Assembly (NCBI RefSeq): GCF_014138265.1
Contig: NZ_JACGXL010000001.1
Location: 310,001 to 374,000, forward strand
Direction of reading: 5' to 3'
Origin: Dokdonella fugitiva
Lineage (GTDB): Bacteria > Pseudomonadota > Gammaproteobacteria > Xanthomonadales > Rhodanobacteraceae
DNA length: 64,000 bases
Positions 42,808-50,600 of the stretch are shown piece by piece. The first letter of the stretch is position 1, and each line of letters starts with the position of its first letter. The notes below the pieces were generated by a model. That model was not told the origin of the DNA. It saw only the letters and a program-made list of their open reading frames with translations, and ran no database searches. The translations under genes were made by a program, and so were the position numbers.

Positions 42808-43673
42808 ACGACACCGACCGCAGCAAGCTGGGGCTCGCGATCCTCGTGATCGTGCTGGCCACGCTCCTGCGTTGGCAGGGCGGACTTATCGACGGCGCGC
42901 AATGGGTCGCCGTCGTATCGGCGACGACGTGGGCATTCATGGTCGGTCAGGTCGGCGCGATCGTCGCCCAGGGCTACGCGGTGCAGACGGCAGCGAAGGC
43001 TGTAGCGATCGCGAAGGGCGTCGCGGCAGCGGGTCTGCTGCTGATCTCCGCGACCGCGTTCGCGCAGCAGCTGGAGCCAAACGGGCTGTTCTCCGACGGG
43101 TTCGACGTCAACGCATGGGCGTGCAGCGATCCGATCGCCCCCGATGGCGTGCCGCGTACGCGCCTCGTGCTCTCCGACGTCGACTACAGCGCGCAGCATT
43201 GGCCCGTGCGCTACCGCGTCGCCATGACCGAGTGGGACAACGTCTGGGGGCACAACAGCGCGACCGATGCCGTTACGCCGTGGCCCGGCGTCGCCGGCTC
43301 CGCGCCTACGCTGCGATGGTTCCGGCGCACCAGCTACGTCGCGCTGCACTTCCGCACGCCCGTCGATCCGTTCCCCGGGCTCGCGAGCCGGTTTGTCGCA
43401 CCGAGCGCGAACGCGGGTCCAAACCTCACGATGGCGATCAGCCGCGGGTGCGGTGACTTCAGGCTCTACCTGCCGACGCCTGGCTGCCTCGCCGAGAACG
43501 TCCCGACCGCGGATGTGCCGATGGTGTACTGGCAGTTCGCCGATACGAGTCCCGCGACCGCCTGCAACCTGCAGCCCGACACGGACTACTTCGTCAACAT
43601 CATGCAGACCGATCCGACATCGACGCTCGAGTGCACGACCGTGCTGTGTCCCGCGGCCGCATGGAGGAACTGA
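42804..43673 (+). CDS. Holin-like membrane region fused to a secreted domain with FSDGFD motif (289 aa)
   Basis: Residues 9-22 and 33-55 are transmembrane (GLAILVIVLATLL; WVAVVSATTWAFMVGQVGAI), as in small phage holin-like proteins. A third hydrophobic stretch (72-87, ending ATAFAQ) resembles a signal peptide. Then comes an exported-looking domain starting NGLFSDGFDVNAWACSD, with several paired cysteines (SRGCGDFRLYLPTPGC, ATACNL, LECTTVLCP). The FxDGFD element also occurs in the chromosomal S8 protease of this window. I infer fusion of a holin-like gene and a host-derived exoprotein; the role is unknown. Confidence 0.6.
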   Translation: MNDTDRSKLGLAILVIVLATLLRWQGGLIDGAQWVAVVSATTWAFMVGQVGAIVAQGYAVQTAAKAVAIAKGVAAAGLLLISATAFAQQLEPNGLFSDGFDVNAWACSDPIAPDGVPRTRLVLSDVDYSAQHWPVRYRVAMTEWDNVWGHNSATDAVTPWPGVAGSAPTLRWFRRTSYVALHFRTPVDPFPGLASRFVAPSANAGPNLTMAISRGCGDFRLYLPTPGCLAENVPTADVPMVYWQFADTSPATACNLQPDTDYFVNIMQTDPTSTLECTTVLCPAAAWRN

Positions 43674-43675
43674 CC

Positions 43676-43771
43676 ATGTTCCTGCTCGGCTACGTGCTCG
43701 GCTCCATCGCCACTGCCGCGGTCGCGCTCGTGATCCTGTGGTGCGCACTGCGCAAAGGAGGTTCCACGTGA
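43676..43771 (+). CDS. Single-span membrane peptide (31 aa)
   Basis: MFLLGYVLGSIATAAVALVI continues LWCALRKGG, a single transmembrane helix with a positive C-terminal end. The internal AAAGGAGG in its last codons is also the ribosome site for the next gene, whose GTG overlaps the stop. Possibly an auxiliary holin. Confidence 0.5.
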   Translation: MFLLGYVLGSIATAAVALVILWCALRKGGST

Positions 43772-44130
43772 AGCTCGGACTGACGCAGTACCTCGCGATC
43801 GCGCTTGCGCTGTCGCTGATCGGCAACGCCTGGCAACTGCACCATTCCGGCGTGAAGTCGGGCGAGCGCGCCGGCGACATCGCTGTCGTCGAGAACGCGA
43901 ACGCGGGCGGGCAGGCCGCGGTGAAGGCGCTACAGGACGCGGTCGCCGAGTCGTACGTCGGCCGCATCTTCGACCGCGCCGAGGCCGCGAAGGCGACGGC
44001 CGTGCGTGATGCGGAGCGCACGACGCTGCAGCGGCAACATGACCGCGACGTCGCCAGCCTCGCAGCGCGCCTCGCTGGCGAGTGCCGCGACTGGGCAGCG
44101 CAGCCAGCGTGCGGCGTGCGCGTGCGATGA
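43768..44130 (+). CDS. Probable inner-membrane spanin subunit (Rz-like, 120 aa)
   Basis: An N-terminal transmembrane segment (LAIALALSLIGNAWQLHHSG) is followed by a periplasmic coiled coil (AEAAKATAVRDAERTTLQRQ) and a short Cys-containing C-terminus (CRDWAAQPACG), the layout of i-spanins that disrupt the outer membrane. A very strong Shine-Dalgarno precedes GTG 43768. Its candidate partner lipoprotein is two genes downstream. Confidence 0.65.
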   Translation: MKLGLTQYLAIALALSLIGNAWQLHHSGVKSGERAGDIAVVENANAGGQAAVKALQDAVAESYVGRIFDRAEAAKATAVRDAERTTLQRQHDRDVASLAARLAGECRDWAAQPACGVRVR

Positions 44131-44378
44131 GCGCGACCGTCACGGCGCTGCGCACGTCAACGTGCCATTCGCCCGGCAACGCGGCGATCGCGGAACGCTT
44201 GCGCGCGCTCGCCGATGCAATCGACCGGCCGGACGCCGAGCCGATTGGCAACGTCATCTCCGTGGTCATCACCGAGCCCGGCGAGATCACGCTGCACGTC
44301 GCCGGGCGGTCGATGAACTACGCGCAGCTCGTCGGCTCGCTCGCCTTCGCGCAGCAGAAAGCGATGCTGCCGAAATGA
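44127..44378 (+). CDS. Phage hypothetical protein (83 aa)
   Basis: ATGA overlap with the spanin-like gene. AAIAERLRALADAIDRPDAE then a beta-rich GNVISVVITEPGEITLHVAG suggest a small alpha/beta protein. It separates the two spanin candidates, so it may belong to the lysis cassette or be an insertion. Confidence 0.5.
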   Translation: MSATVTALRTSTCHSPGNAAIAERLRALADAIDRPDAEPIGNVISVVITEPGEITLHVAGRSMNYAQLVGSLAFAQQKAMLPK

Positions 44379-44551
44379 GCGCGCCAGCCATATCCCGCCA
44401 GCCCGAGGTCGGCCCGACGCACGACGGCCGCATCGGGATCTATGTGGGCGGTGCGTACCGCCTGCTGCCGCCGGACGAGGCGCGTGCGTTCGCGCAGCGC
44501 GTGCTCGCGACGGCTGATGAAGTCGAACAACGGATAGGAGCCGCACGATGA
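44375..44551 (+). CDS. Phage hypothetical protein (58 aa)
   Basis: MSAPAISRQPEVGPTHDGRI followed by GIYVGGAYRLLPPDEARAFA and a short helix. Both ends overlap neighbours (ATGA). Unknown function. Confidence 0.5.
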   Translation: MSAPAISRQPEVGPTHDGRIGIYVGGAYRLLPPDEARAFAQRVLATADEVEQRIGAAR

Positions 44552-44829
44552 AGCGCAACACCATCCTCGCCGCCGCGCTCGTCGCCGGTTGCGCGCACCA
44601 GCCGCCCATCGTGAAGCACGAGGTGGTGCGCGTGCCCGTCGAGGTCCGCGTGCCGCTCGACCCCGTGCTCACGGCCGACACACTGGCCGATCCGCCACCG
44701 GCGCCCGCGTGCACGCGGAAGGGGCAGCCCGCGTACTGCAATGGCCAGGTCGCGGCCATGCTTGACGACGCGCGGCTCGCGCTCGGTCTCTGCAACGCGG
44801 ACAAGCGGGCGCTGCGCAGCAAACCCTGA
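44548..44829 (+). CDS. Probable outer-membrane spanin lipoprotein (Rz1-like, 93 aa)
   Basis: The N-terminus MKRNTILAAALVAGCAHQPP has a lipobox (LVAGC), so it would be lipidated. A proline/valine-rich segment (VRVPVEVRVPLDPVLTAD) typical of o-spanins follows, with a C-terminal Cys-containing helix. It would pair with the 43768 membrane protein to span the periplasm. Confidence 0.65.
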   Translation: MKRNTILAAALVAGCAHQPPIVKHEVVRVPVEVRVPLDPVLTADTLADPPPAPACTRKGQPAYCNGQVAAMLDDARLALGLCNADKRALRSKP

Positions 44830-44833
44830 CGCG

Positions 44834-44879
44834 TTGGAACTGCCGTATGTAGTAGGATATGCTCTACCGAGCACAGTAG
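44834..44879 (+). promoter_or_regulatory. Promoter with operator before the PAPS-reductase-like gene
   Basis: TTGGAA (44834-44839) and TATGCT (44858-44863), 18 bp apart, form a plausible sigma-70 promoter. The dyad CTACCGAGCACAGTAG (44864-44879) sits just downstream, over the expected start site, within a longer symmetry GCTCTAC...GTAGAGC. It is the same operator family as in the early region, so this late-region gene may be independently repressor-controlled. Confidence 0.65.
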
Positions 44880-44890
44880 AGCACCGATCC

Positions 44891-45586
44891 ATGCCGCTTT
44901 CCGGCGCCGAAACCATCGCCCGAGTTCGACAGCACCAGCGGGAAACCCTGCTGGCGTTCTCGTGCGGGAAGGATGCCATCGCCGCGTGGATCGCGATCCG
45001 CCCGCACTTCGACCGCGTGATCCCGTTCTACCTGTACTCGGTGCCCGGACTCGAGTTCGTCGAGGAATCGCTGGACTACTACGAGCGGTTCTTCGGCACG
45101 AAGATCATCCGCCTGCCGCATCCGGCGCTGCACACCTGGCTCAACGGCTTCATGTTCCAGCCGCCGGAGCACTGCGCGGTGATCGAGCAGGCCGAACTCG
45201 GCGAGCACAGCTACAACGACATCCACGACGCGATCGTCGAGGACCATGGGTTGCAGGAGGACATCCTGTATGCGACTGGGGTGCGCGCCGCCGATTCGCC
45301 GCTGCGCCGCGTCGCGATCAACAAGCACGGGCCCATCACCTGGTCGCAGCACAAGTACCACCCGGTGTGGGACTGGAACAAGCAGGCACTCGTCGACTGC
45401 TTCCGCCGCGAGGGCGTGAAGCTGCCGGTCGACTACGCGATGTTCGGGCGCACGTTCGACGGACTCGATCTGCGGTTCCTGCTGCCGCTCAAGCGGCACC
45501 GCCCGCGCGACTACCGGCGCGTTCTCGAGTTCTTTCCGCTGTGCGAACTCGAAATCAAACGATGGGAGTACGCACGTGCCAGTTGA
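44891..45586 (+). CDS. PAPS-reductase/ATP-pyrophosphatase-like phage protein (231 aa)
   Basis: The protein has the PP-loop LLAFSCGKDAIAAWIAI (SGGKDS-type), FYLYSVPGLEFVEESLDYYE and KIIRLPHPALHTW. A central YATGVRAADSPLRRVAINKH (R-x-A-E/D-S type) and a KYHPVWDWNKQALVD helix follow. It belongs to the PAPS-reductase/adenine-nucleotide alpha-hydrolase superfamily that includes DndC and phage members of unknown role. No other sulfur-assimilation or Dnd gene is seen. It has its own operator-bearing promoter and overlaps the next gene. Confidence 0.8.
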   Translation: MPLSGAETIARVRQHQRETLLAFSCGKDAIAAWIAIRPHFDRVIPFYLYSVPGLEFVEESLDYYERFFGTKIIRLPHPALHTWLNGFMFQPPEHCAVIEQAELGEHSYNDIHDAIVEDHGLQEDILYATGVRAADSPLRRVAINKHGPITWSQHKYHPVWDWNKQALVDCFRREGVKLPVDYAMFGRTFDGLDLRFLLPLKRHRPRDYRRVLEFFPLCELEIKRWEYARAS

Positions 45587-46043
45587 TCGGAGCGCCATGC
45601 GTGCGCAAGCCGATGCGAAGCGCAGCGAGGCGCGGCAGAAGGCCGCGGCCGCTCTCATCGAGGCAGCTGCTGCGAAGGAGCGCAGGCGCAATCCGCCGCC
45701 GAAGCTCGTCGCGATGCCTGAGCCGACCGGCAACACCGAGGCCGATGCGAAAGCGGACCTCGATGCGCTTGTCGGCGGTTTCCGCGAGCGCGCCAAGGCC
45801 GAGTCGCGTCGCTTCGAACTCGCCACCGACTCCGAGTATTGGTGCTGCCTGTGCTTCCAGACGCGTGAGCAGAAGGAAGCCTTCCTCGGCGCACTGAACC
45901 TGCTGCTGCACGGCGACAAGTACATCGACGGCCGTGTCGTGGCGAAACAGCTTGGCATCTCGTTGCCAGCGGCCGACGTGCCCTACAACACGAGCGCCAA
46001 GGTTGACCCGACGTGGGTCGAATTCATCGACAAGAAGAGGTAA
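45576..46043 (+). CDS. Phage protein adjacent to the PAPS-reductase-like gene (155 aa)
   Basis: GTG at 45576 overlaps the upstream gene by 11 bp. A long Ala/Arg/Lys-rich helix (RSEARQKAAAALIEAAAAKE) precedes a compact domain (SEYWCCLCFQTREQKEAFLG then ALNLLLHGDKYIDGRVVAKQ). The close overlap suggests that it works with the PP-loop protein, but the family function is unknown to me. Confidence 0.65.
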   Translation: MPVDRSAMRAQADAKRSEARQKAAAALIEAAAAKERRRNPPPKLVAMPEPTGNTEADAKADLDALVGGFRERAKAESRRFELATDSEYWCCLCFQTREQKEAFLGALNLLLHGDKYIDGRVVAKQLGISLPAADVPYNTSAKVDPTWVEFIDKKR

Positions 46044-46049
46044 TACGAC

Positions 46050-46187
46050 ATGGCAACGCGAATCGGCAAGAAGAAGGGCGCGGCGAAGGGCAAGCCGAAG
46101 CGGAAGGCGGCGAAGATCACGGCACAGCGCCGTGGCGGCGCGCGTCGCGCCGGTTCCGCTGCGGCGTCCCGCACGTCCGGCAGCTGA
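46050..46187 (+). CDS. Very basic small protein (45 aa)
   Basis: Lys/Arg-rich (MATRIGKKKGAAKGKPKRKA then AKITAQRRGGARRAG), likely to bind DNA or RNA non-specifically, like small histone-like or decoration peptides. It lies six bases after the 155-aa gene and before the small terminase. Confidence 0.5.
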   Translation: MATRIGKKKGAAKGKPKRKAAKITAQRRGGARRAGSAAASRTSGS

Positions 46188-46234
46188 GGGCTACGGACGG
46201 CAGCGACCACTATGGCGCTGTCGTCCCTTCCGCC

Positions 46235-46753
46235 ATGACCAAGCGCAAGAGCACGCCGGGCAAGAAGCGCCGTCTGAGCAACGGCGCGTCGACCGCGCCC
46301 GAGACGATCGCATGCCGCGAGCGCAACGCGAAGGCGCTGCAGCTCCGCAAGGAGGGCATGAACTTCGAGGACATCGCGCGCGAGTGCGGCTTCACGTCGC
46401 GCCAGCGCGCGCACGAGGCCGTCACCGCGGAGATAAAGCGCATCACGCGCGAGCCTGCCGAGGACGTGCTGGTGCTCGAGCTGGAGCGCCTGGACGCGAT
46501 GTTCACGACGCCCTATCTCAACGCGCAGGCCGGCGATCTGAACGCGATCAACGCGTGCCTGCGCATCATGGATCGCCGCGCCGCGCTCCTCGGCATCGAC
46601 GCGCCGAAGAAGGTCGAGGCGAAGGTCGAACAGCGCGGCGGCGTGCTCATGGTCCCCGCGGCGGTCACGCCGGAGGAATGGGCGAAGGCGGCCGAGGCGC
46701 AGCAGCGTGCTCTCGCGGAGAGCGAGAAGGATTCGGAGTTGCCGGACGCATGA
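46235..46753 (+). CDS. Probable terminase small subunit (172 aa)
   Basis: After a basic N-terminus an HTH (KALQLRKEGMNFEDIARECG then FTSRQRAHEAVTAEIKRI) is followed by a helical oligomerisation region (DVLVLELERLDAMFTTPYLN, INACLRIMDRRAALLGID) and an acidic C-terminal tail. Its end overlaps the large terminase start (ATGA), the standard TerS-TerL arrangement; it would recognise the packaging site. Confidence 0.78.
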   Translation: MTKRKSTPGKKRRLSNGASTAPETIACRERNAKALQLRKEGMNFEDIARECGFTSRQRAHEAVTAEIKRITREPAEDVLVLELERLDAMFTTPYLNAQAGDLNAINACLRIMDRRAALLGIDAPKKVEAKVEQRGGVLMVPAAVTPEEWAKAAEAQQRALAESEKDSELPDA

Positions 46754-49182
46754 CCTCGCTCGCCGCCCAGTCGTTGACGCAGGCGGTGCGCGGCGAGATC
46801 GTGTGGGCGCCGCACCCGGGCTCGCAGGTTATCTTCCTGTCGTGCCCGATCTACGAATGCCTGCTGCAGGGGACGCGTGGCGGCGGGAAAACCGATGCTC
46901 TGCTCATGGACTACGCGCAGCACGTCGGCCGCGGGTTCGGCGCGGCGTGGCGCGGCATCCTGTTCCGCCAGACCTACCCGCAGCTCGCCGACGTCGTCGC
47001 GAAGTCGAAGAAGCTGTTCTATCGCATCTTCCCCGGCGCGAAGTTCAACGCCAGCGACTACACCTGGACGTTCCCAGGCGGCGAACAGCTCTTGCTTCGG
47101 CACATGAAAACGCCGGACGACTACTGGAACTACCACGGCCACGAGTATCCGTGGATCGGGTTCGAGGAGCTGACGAACTGGCCGACTGCCGAGTGCTACG
47201 AGAGCATGTTCGCGTGCTCGCGCTCGTCGCATCCCGGCATGCCGCGCAAGTACCGCGCGACGTGCAACCCGTACGGCCGCGGGCACTGCGTTCCCTATGG
47301 CGATGTGCTCACTCCGAACGGCTGGCGTGACATCAAGGACATCAAGATCGGGGACACGGTGTATTCGGTCGATTCTGCTGGCGCGATCGTCGAGAAAACG
47401 GTCGAGCAGCTATACCGCGGAAAATACATCGGCGACATGGTGTACCGCGAGGGTCGCGGGATATTCATGGCGATGACGCCGAATCATTCGCTTCCGAAAA
47501 TTGGAGGAAAGAATGGCCAAGCGTACACGCTCGTTCCGTTCGAGGAATTGCCTGGTCAGGCTGACATTCTTCGCACGGCCGAGTTCGATGGGGAGCCGAT
47601 CAGGATTTTTGAGTGCCCTGTGTATCCGACGCGTTCGCGTCGCGTGAAGCAGCCAGCGCGAATCAGCGGAATGCAGTTCGCCGAGCTGATGGGTTGGTTC
47701 CTGTCGGAGGGGAGTACGATCGATCGCGACAAGGCTTTCAATATCGCACAGATGAAGCCCAAGAATCGCGAACGCATCGCCGCGCTACTGGACGAATGCG
47801 GCTTCAAGCAGAGCTGGAATGCGAACGACGTGACGGTGTACGCGCCCGATTGGTGGGCGTACCTGCGGCAGTTCGGGAAGTGTCGCGACAAGTACGTCCC
47901 GGCAGAGATAAAGAACGCTTCGCGCGAGCAGATCACCGCGTTCTGCACAGCGGCAATGAATGGCGACGGGCATTGGTCAGGAACGGGGGGCTGCTACTAC
48001 ACGACGTCGCAGCGGCTAGCTGACGACATGGCAGAGCTGTTCGTGAAGCTCGGATACGCGGTCAACGTCAGCAGCCGAGCGCGAAAGAATCGCGACGGGT
48101 TGTCGTACACCGTTCACTTCAAGCGCGGTCGAACCATTCAGCTCGTTACCGGACAGCATCGGTACAACGTCAAGTCGAGCTGCGCGTCAGTTAACGTTCG
48201 TCGCGAGTCGTTCGACGGCGAGGTGTATTGCATCGGTGTCGCTGACACGCATTCGTTCTTCATCCGTCAGAACGGCAGCGTTTGGCTTTCTGGCAACACG
48301 TGGGTCAAGCAACGCTTCATCGACCCGGCCCCGTCTGGAACGGTAATCCGAGAGCCGGGGAAGCCCGAGCGCGTCAATATCCACAGTTCGCTGCTCGAGA
48401 ACACGCACCTGCTCGCCGCGGATCCCGAGTACCTGACCAAGCTGCGCGCGATCAGCGACCCGAACAAGCGCAAGGCATGGCTGTTCGGCTCGTGGGAGAT
48501 TACGAGCGGCGGTATGTTCGACGACCTGTGGAAGCCCGAGGCGCACATCGTGCCGGTGTTCGACATCCCGGCCGGCTGGCGCATCGACCGCTCGCTCGAC
48601 TGGGGCAGCTCGCGGCCGTTCTCCGTCGGCTGGTGGGCGGAGTCCGACGGGTCGCCGGCGATCATCGCCGGCCGCCAGCGCACGCTTCCGCGCGGCACGC
48701 TCGTTCGGCTCGCCGAGTGGTACGGCAGCACGGGCAAGGCGAACGAAGGCCTGCGCCTGACCGCGGGCAAGGTCGCCGAGGGCATCAAGCAGCGCCAGGT
48801 CGATCTCGCGATCGCGCAGCGCGTGAAGCCGGGCCCGGCCGACTCGTCGATCTTCGACGTCACGGACGAGGCCAGCATCGCCGACAACATGGCCAAGATC
48901 GGCATTCGGTGGGAGCCGGCCGACAAGCGCGCGGGCAGCCGCAAGAACGGGTGGGAGCTGATGCGCGAGCGCATGGAGGCATCGCTGCACGACAACGGCA
49001 AGCCCGGGTTCCTCGTCATGGACCGCTGCCGCGACTTCATCCGCCTCGTGCCGTCGACCTCGAGGGACGAGGACGACCCGGACGACATCGACACCGAGTC
49101 CGAGGACCACATCCACGACGAGACGCGCTACCGCGTGCTCGCCACCGCGCGCTCCGTGCGCACGCAAGCCCTTCCGTTCTGA
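46750..49182 (+). CDS. terL: Terminase large subunit interrupted by an intein
   Basis: The 810-aa precursor contains a TerL of about 473 aa after removal of residues 180-516. The ATPase part has Walker A LLQGTRGGGKTDALL, Walker B YPWIGFEELTNWP and the coupling region YRATCNPYGRGH. The C-extein resumes TWVKQRFIDP and holds the nuclease region (RSLDWGSSRPFSVGWW; DSSIFDVTDEASIADNM). It packages DNA into the prohead and cuts concatemers, and must be spliced to work. It overlaps TerS and precedes the portal gene. Confidence 0.9.
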   Translation: MTSLAAQSLTQAVRGEIVWAPHPGSQVIFLSCPIYECLLQGTRGGGKTDALLMDYAQHVGRGFGAAWRGILFRQTYPQLADVVAKSKKLFYRIFPGAKFNASDYTWTFPGGEQLLLRHMKTPDDYWNYHGHEYPWIGFEELTNWPTAECYESMFACSRSSHPGMPRKYRATCNPYGRGHCVPYGDVLTPNGWRDIKDIKIGDTVYSVDSAGAIVEKTVEQLYRGKYIGDMVYREGRGIFMAMTPNHSLPKIGGKNGQAYTLVPFEELPGQADILRTAEFDGEPIRIFECPVYPTRSRRVKQPARISGMQFAELMGWFLSEGSTIDRDKAFNIAQMKPKNRERIAALLDECGFKQSWNANDVTVYAPDWWAYLRQFGKCRDKYVPAEIKNASREQITAFCTAAMNGDGHWSGTGGCYYTTSQRLADDMAELFVKLGYAVNVSSRARKNRDGLSYTVHFKRGRTIQLVTGQHRYNVKSSCASVNVRRESFDGEVYCIGVADTHSFFIRQNGSVWLSGNTWVKQRFIDPAPSGTVIREPGKPERVNIHSSLLENTHLLAADPEYLTKLRAISDPNKRKAWLFGSWEITSGGMFDDLWKPEAHIVPVFDIPAGWRIDRSLDWGSSRPFSVGWWAESDGSPAIIAGRQRTLPRGTLVRLAEWYGSTGKANEGLRLTAGKVAEGIKQRQVDLAIAQRVKPGPADSSIFDVTDEASIADNMAKIGIRWEPADKRAGSRKNGWELMRERMEASLHDNGKPGFLVMDRCRDFIRLVPSTSRDEDDPDDIDTESEDHIHDETRYRVLATARSVRTQALPF
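47287..48297 (+). other. Intein with LAGLIDADG-type endonuclease domain, inside TerL (337 aa)
   Basis: It begins with Cys1 (CVPYGDVLTPNGWRDIKDIK, block A with IGDTVYSVD) and has block B AMTPNHSL with the conserved His. The homing-endonuclease blocks are FAELMGWFLSEGS (131-143) and FCTAAMNGDGHW (219-230). Block F is EVYCIGVADTHSFFI, and the intein ends SGN before Thr+1. The usual penultimate His is Gly, which is tolerated in some inteins. Third codon positions here are visibly more A/T-rich than the flanking exteins, a sign of separate origin. Confidence 0.92.
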
Positions 49183-49193
49183 GGCACACAACA

Positions 49194-50597
49194 ATGACCG
49201 ACGTCAGCACCCCGCATTACAGCATCGCAACGATGCAGGACGACTGGGATCTCATCGACGCGCTCCGCGGCGGCACGCAGGGCATGCGCCAGGCAGGCAA
49301 GCGATACCTGCCGCAGCGCAAGCTCGAGGTCGACCAGGACTACAAGTGCCGCCTTGCGGTCGCCACGCTGTTCCCGGCCTTCACCGAGACCGTGCAGTCC
49401 ATGGTCGGGCGCGTGTTCGCGAAGCAAACAGTGGTCGACGAGGGCAAGACGCCGGAGTGGATTCGCAACGAAGTCCTGCCGAACATCGACCTACAGGGGC
49501 GCAACCTGCACGTGTTCTGCTACGACTGGTTCCGCGAGGCGTTCGAGTACGGCTTGTCGCACGTGCTCATCGACTCGCCGCCGGCCGAAGGCGTGCGCAC
49601 GGTCGCCGATCAGAAGGCGAAGGGCGTGCGCCCGTACGCGGTCAAGATTTCGCCGCGCAACATCATCGGCTGGCGCACGAACAGCAAGGGCGAGCTCGTG
49701 CAGCTGCGCGTGCGGTTCTGCGTCGAGCGCGAGGAAGGCGAGTTCGGCGTCGGCACGGTGGAACAGGTGCGCGTCTACACGATGGCCGGCAACGGCACGG
49801 TCGTCGTGACGTACGAGAAGTCCGGCGAGAAGTGGGTCGAGCTGACGGACAGCCGCGCGACGCTTCCGCTCAAGCGCATTCCGCTCGTCACTTACTACAC
49901 CGGCCGCGTCGGCTACATGCTAGCGCGTCCGCCGCTGCGCGAGCTGGCGTACCTCAACGCGAAGCACTGGGCGATGCAGTCGAGCAACGACGGGCTCGTC
50001 GACACGGCGTCGGTGCCGATCCTGTGCGTGATCGGCGTGCAGGATGGCGACGATATCGTCATCGGCGCGAAGCATGCGGTGAAGCTGCCTGTAGGCGGCG
50101 ATATGAAGTACGTCGAGCATTCGGGCGCCGCGATCGGAGCCGGCCGCGAGGCGCTGCGCGAGCTGAAGGCCGAAATGCGCGAGGCCGGTGCGAAGCTCCT
50201 GCGCACGAACGACGTCGCGAAGAACGAGCTGCAGGCGGGCGAGGAAGCCGCGCGCGAGAACTCGGACCTTGGCCAGATGACGCGGGCATTCGAGGACGCG
50301 GTCGCGGACATGCTCGACCTCATCGCGGAATGGCGCGGCGAGACCGAGGGCGGCGCGGTGAAGCTGCAACCGAACCTCGACGCCGATCTCGCGCCGGTCG
50401 ACAGCATGGGCATCGTCACGAACCTGCGCGATGCGGCGATCCTTTCCGACGAGACCGCGTTTAACGAGGCCAAGCGCCGCGGGCTGATCGACGAGTCTCT
50501 GACCTGGGCGGAAGAACAGGAGCGCATCGCCGCGCAGCCGCCGCCGGCCGTGGCGCCCGCGCCGGTCGTGAAGAAGCCGCCCGCGGCGGCCGCGTAA
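49194..50597 (+). CDS. Portal protein (DUF4055 type, 467 aa)
   Basis: The sequence from DDWDLIDALRGGTQGMRQAG and YLPQRKLEVDQDYKCRL through ISPRNIIGWRTNSKGEL and YYTGRVGYMLARPPLRELA to the helical GAKLLRTNDVAKNELQAG stretch matches DUF4055 phage proteins, which occupy the portal position between terminase and MuF-like genes. It forms the dodecameric DNA channel. The C-terminal tail is Ala/Pro-rich. Confidence 0.83.
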   Translation: MTDVSTPHYSIATMQDDWDLIDALRGGTQGMRQAGKRYLPQRKLEVDQDYKCRLAVATLFPAFTETVQSMVGRVFAKQTVVDEGKTPEWIRNEVLPNIDLQGRNLHVFCYDWFREAFEYGLSHVLIDSPPAEGVRTVADQKAKGVRPYAVKISPRNIIGWRTNSKGELVQLRVRFCVEREEGEFGVGTVEQVRVYTMAGNGTVVVTYEKSGEKWVELTDSRATLPLKRIPLVTYYTGRVGYMLARPPLRELAYLNAKHWAMQSSNDGLVDTASVPILCVIGVQDGDDIVIGAKHAVKLPVGGDMKYVEHSGAAIGAGREALRELKAEMREAGAKLLRTNDVAKNELQAGEEAARENSDLGQMTRAFEDAVADMLDLIAEWRGETEGGAVKLQPNLDADLAPVDSMGIVTNLRDAAILSDETAFNEAKRRGLIDESLTWAEEQERIAAQPPPAVAPAPVVKKPPAAAA

Positions 50598-50600
50598 GCC

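Noticed and set aside
44891-45586. Host cysH (assimilatory PAPS reductase)
   Set aside because: The position within phage lysis/packaging genes, the phage-type operator and the absence of other sulfate-assimilation genes argue against a housekeeping role.
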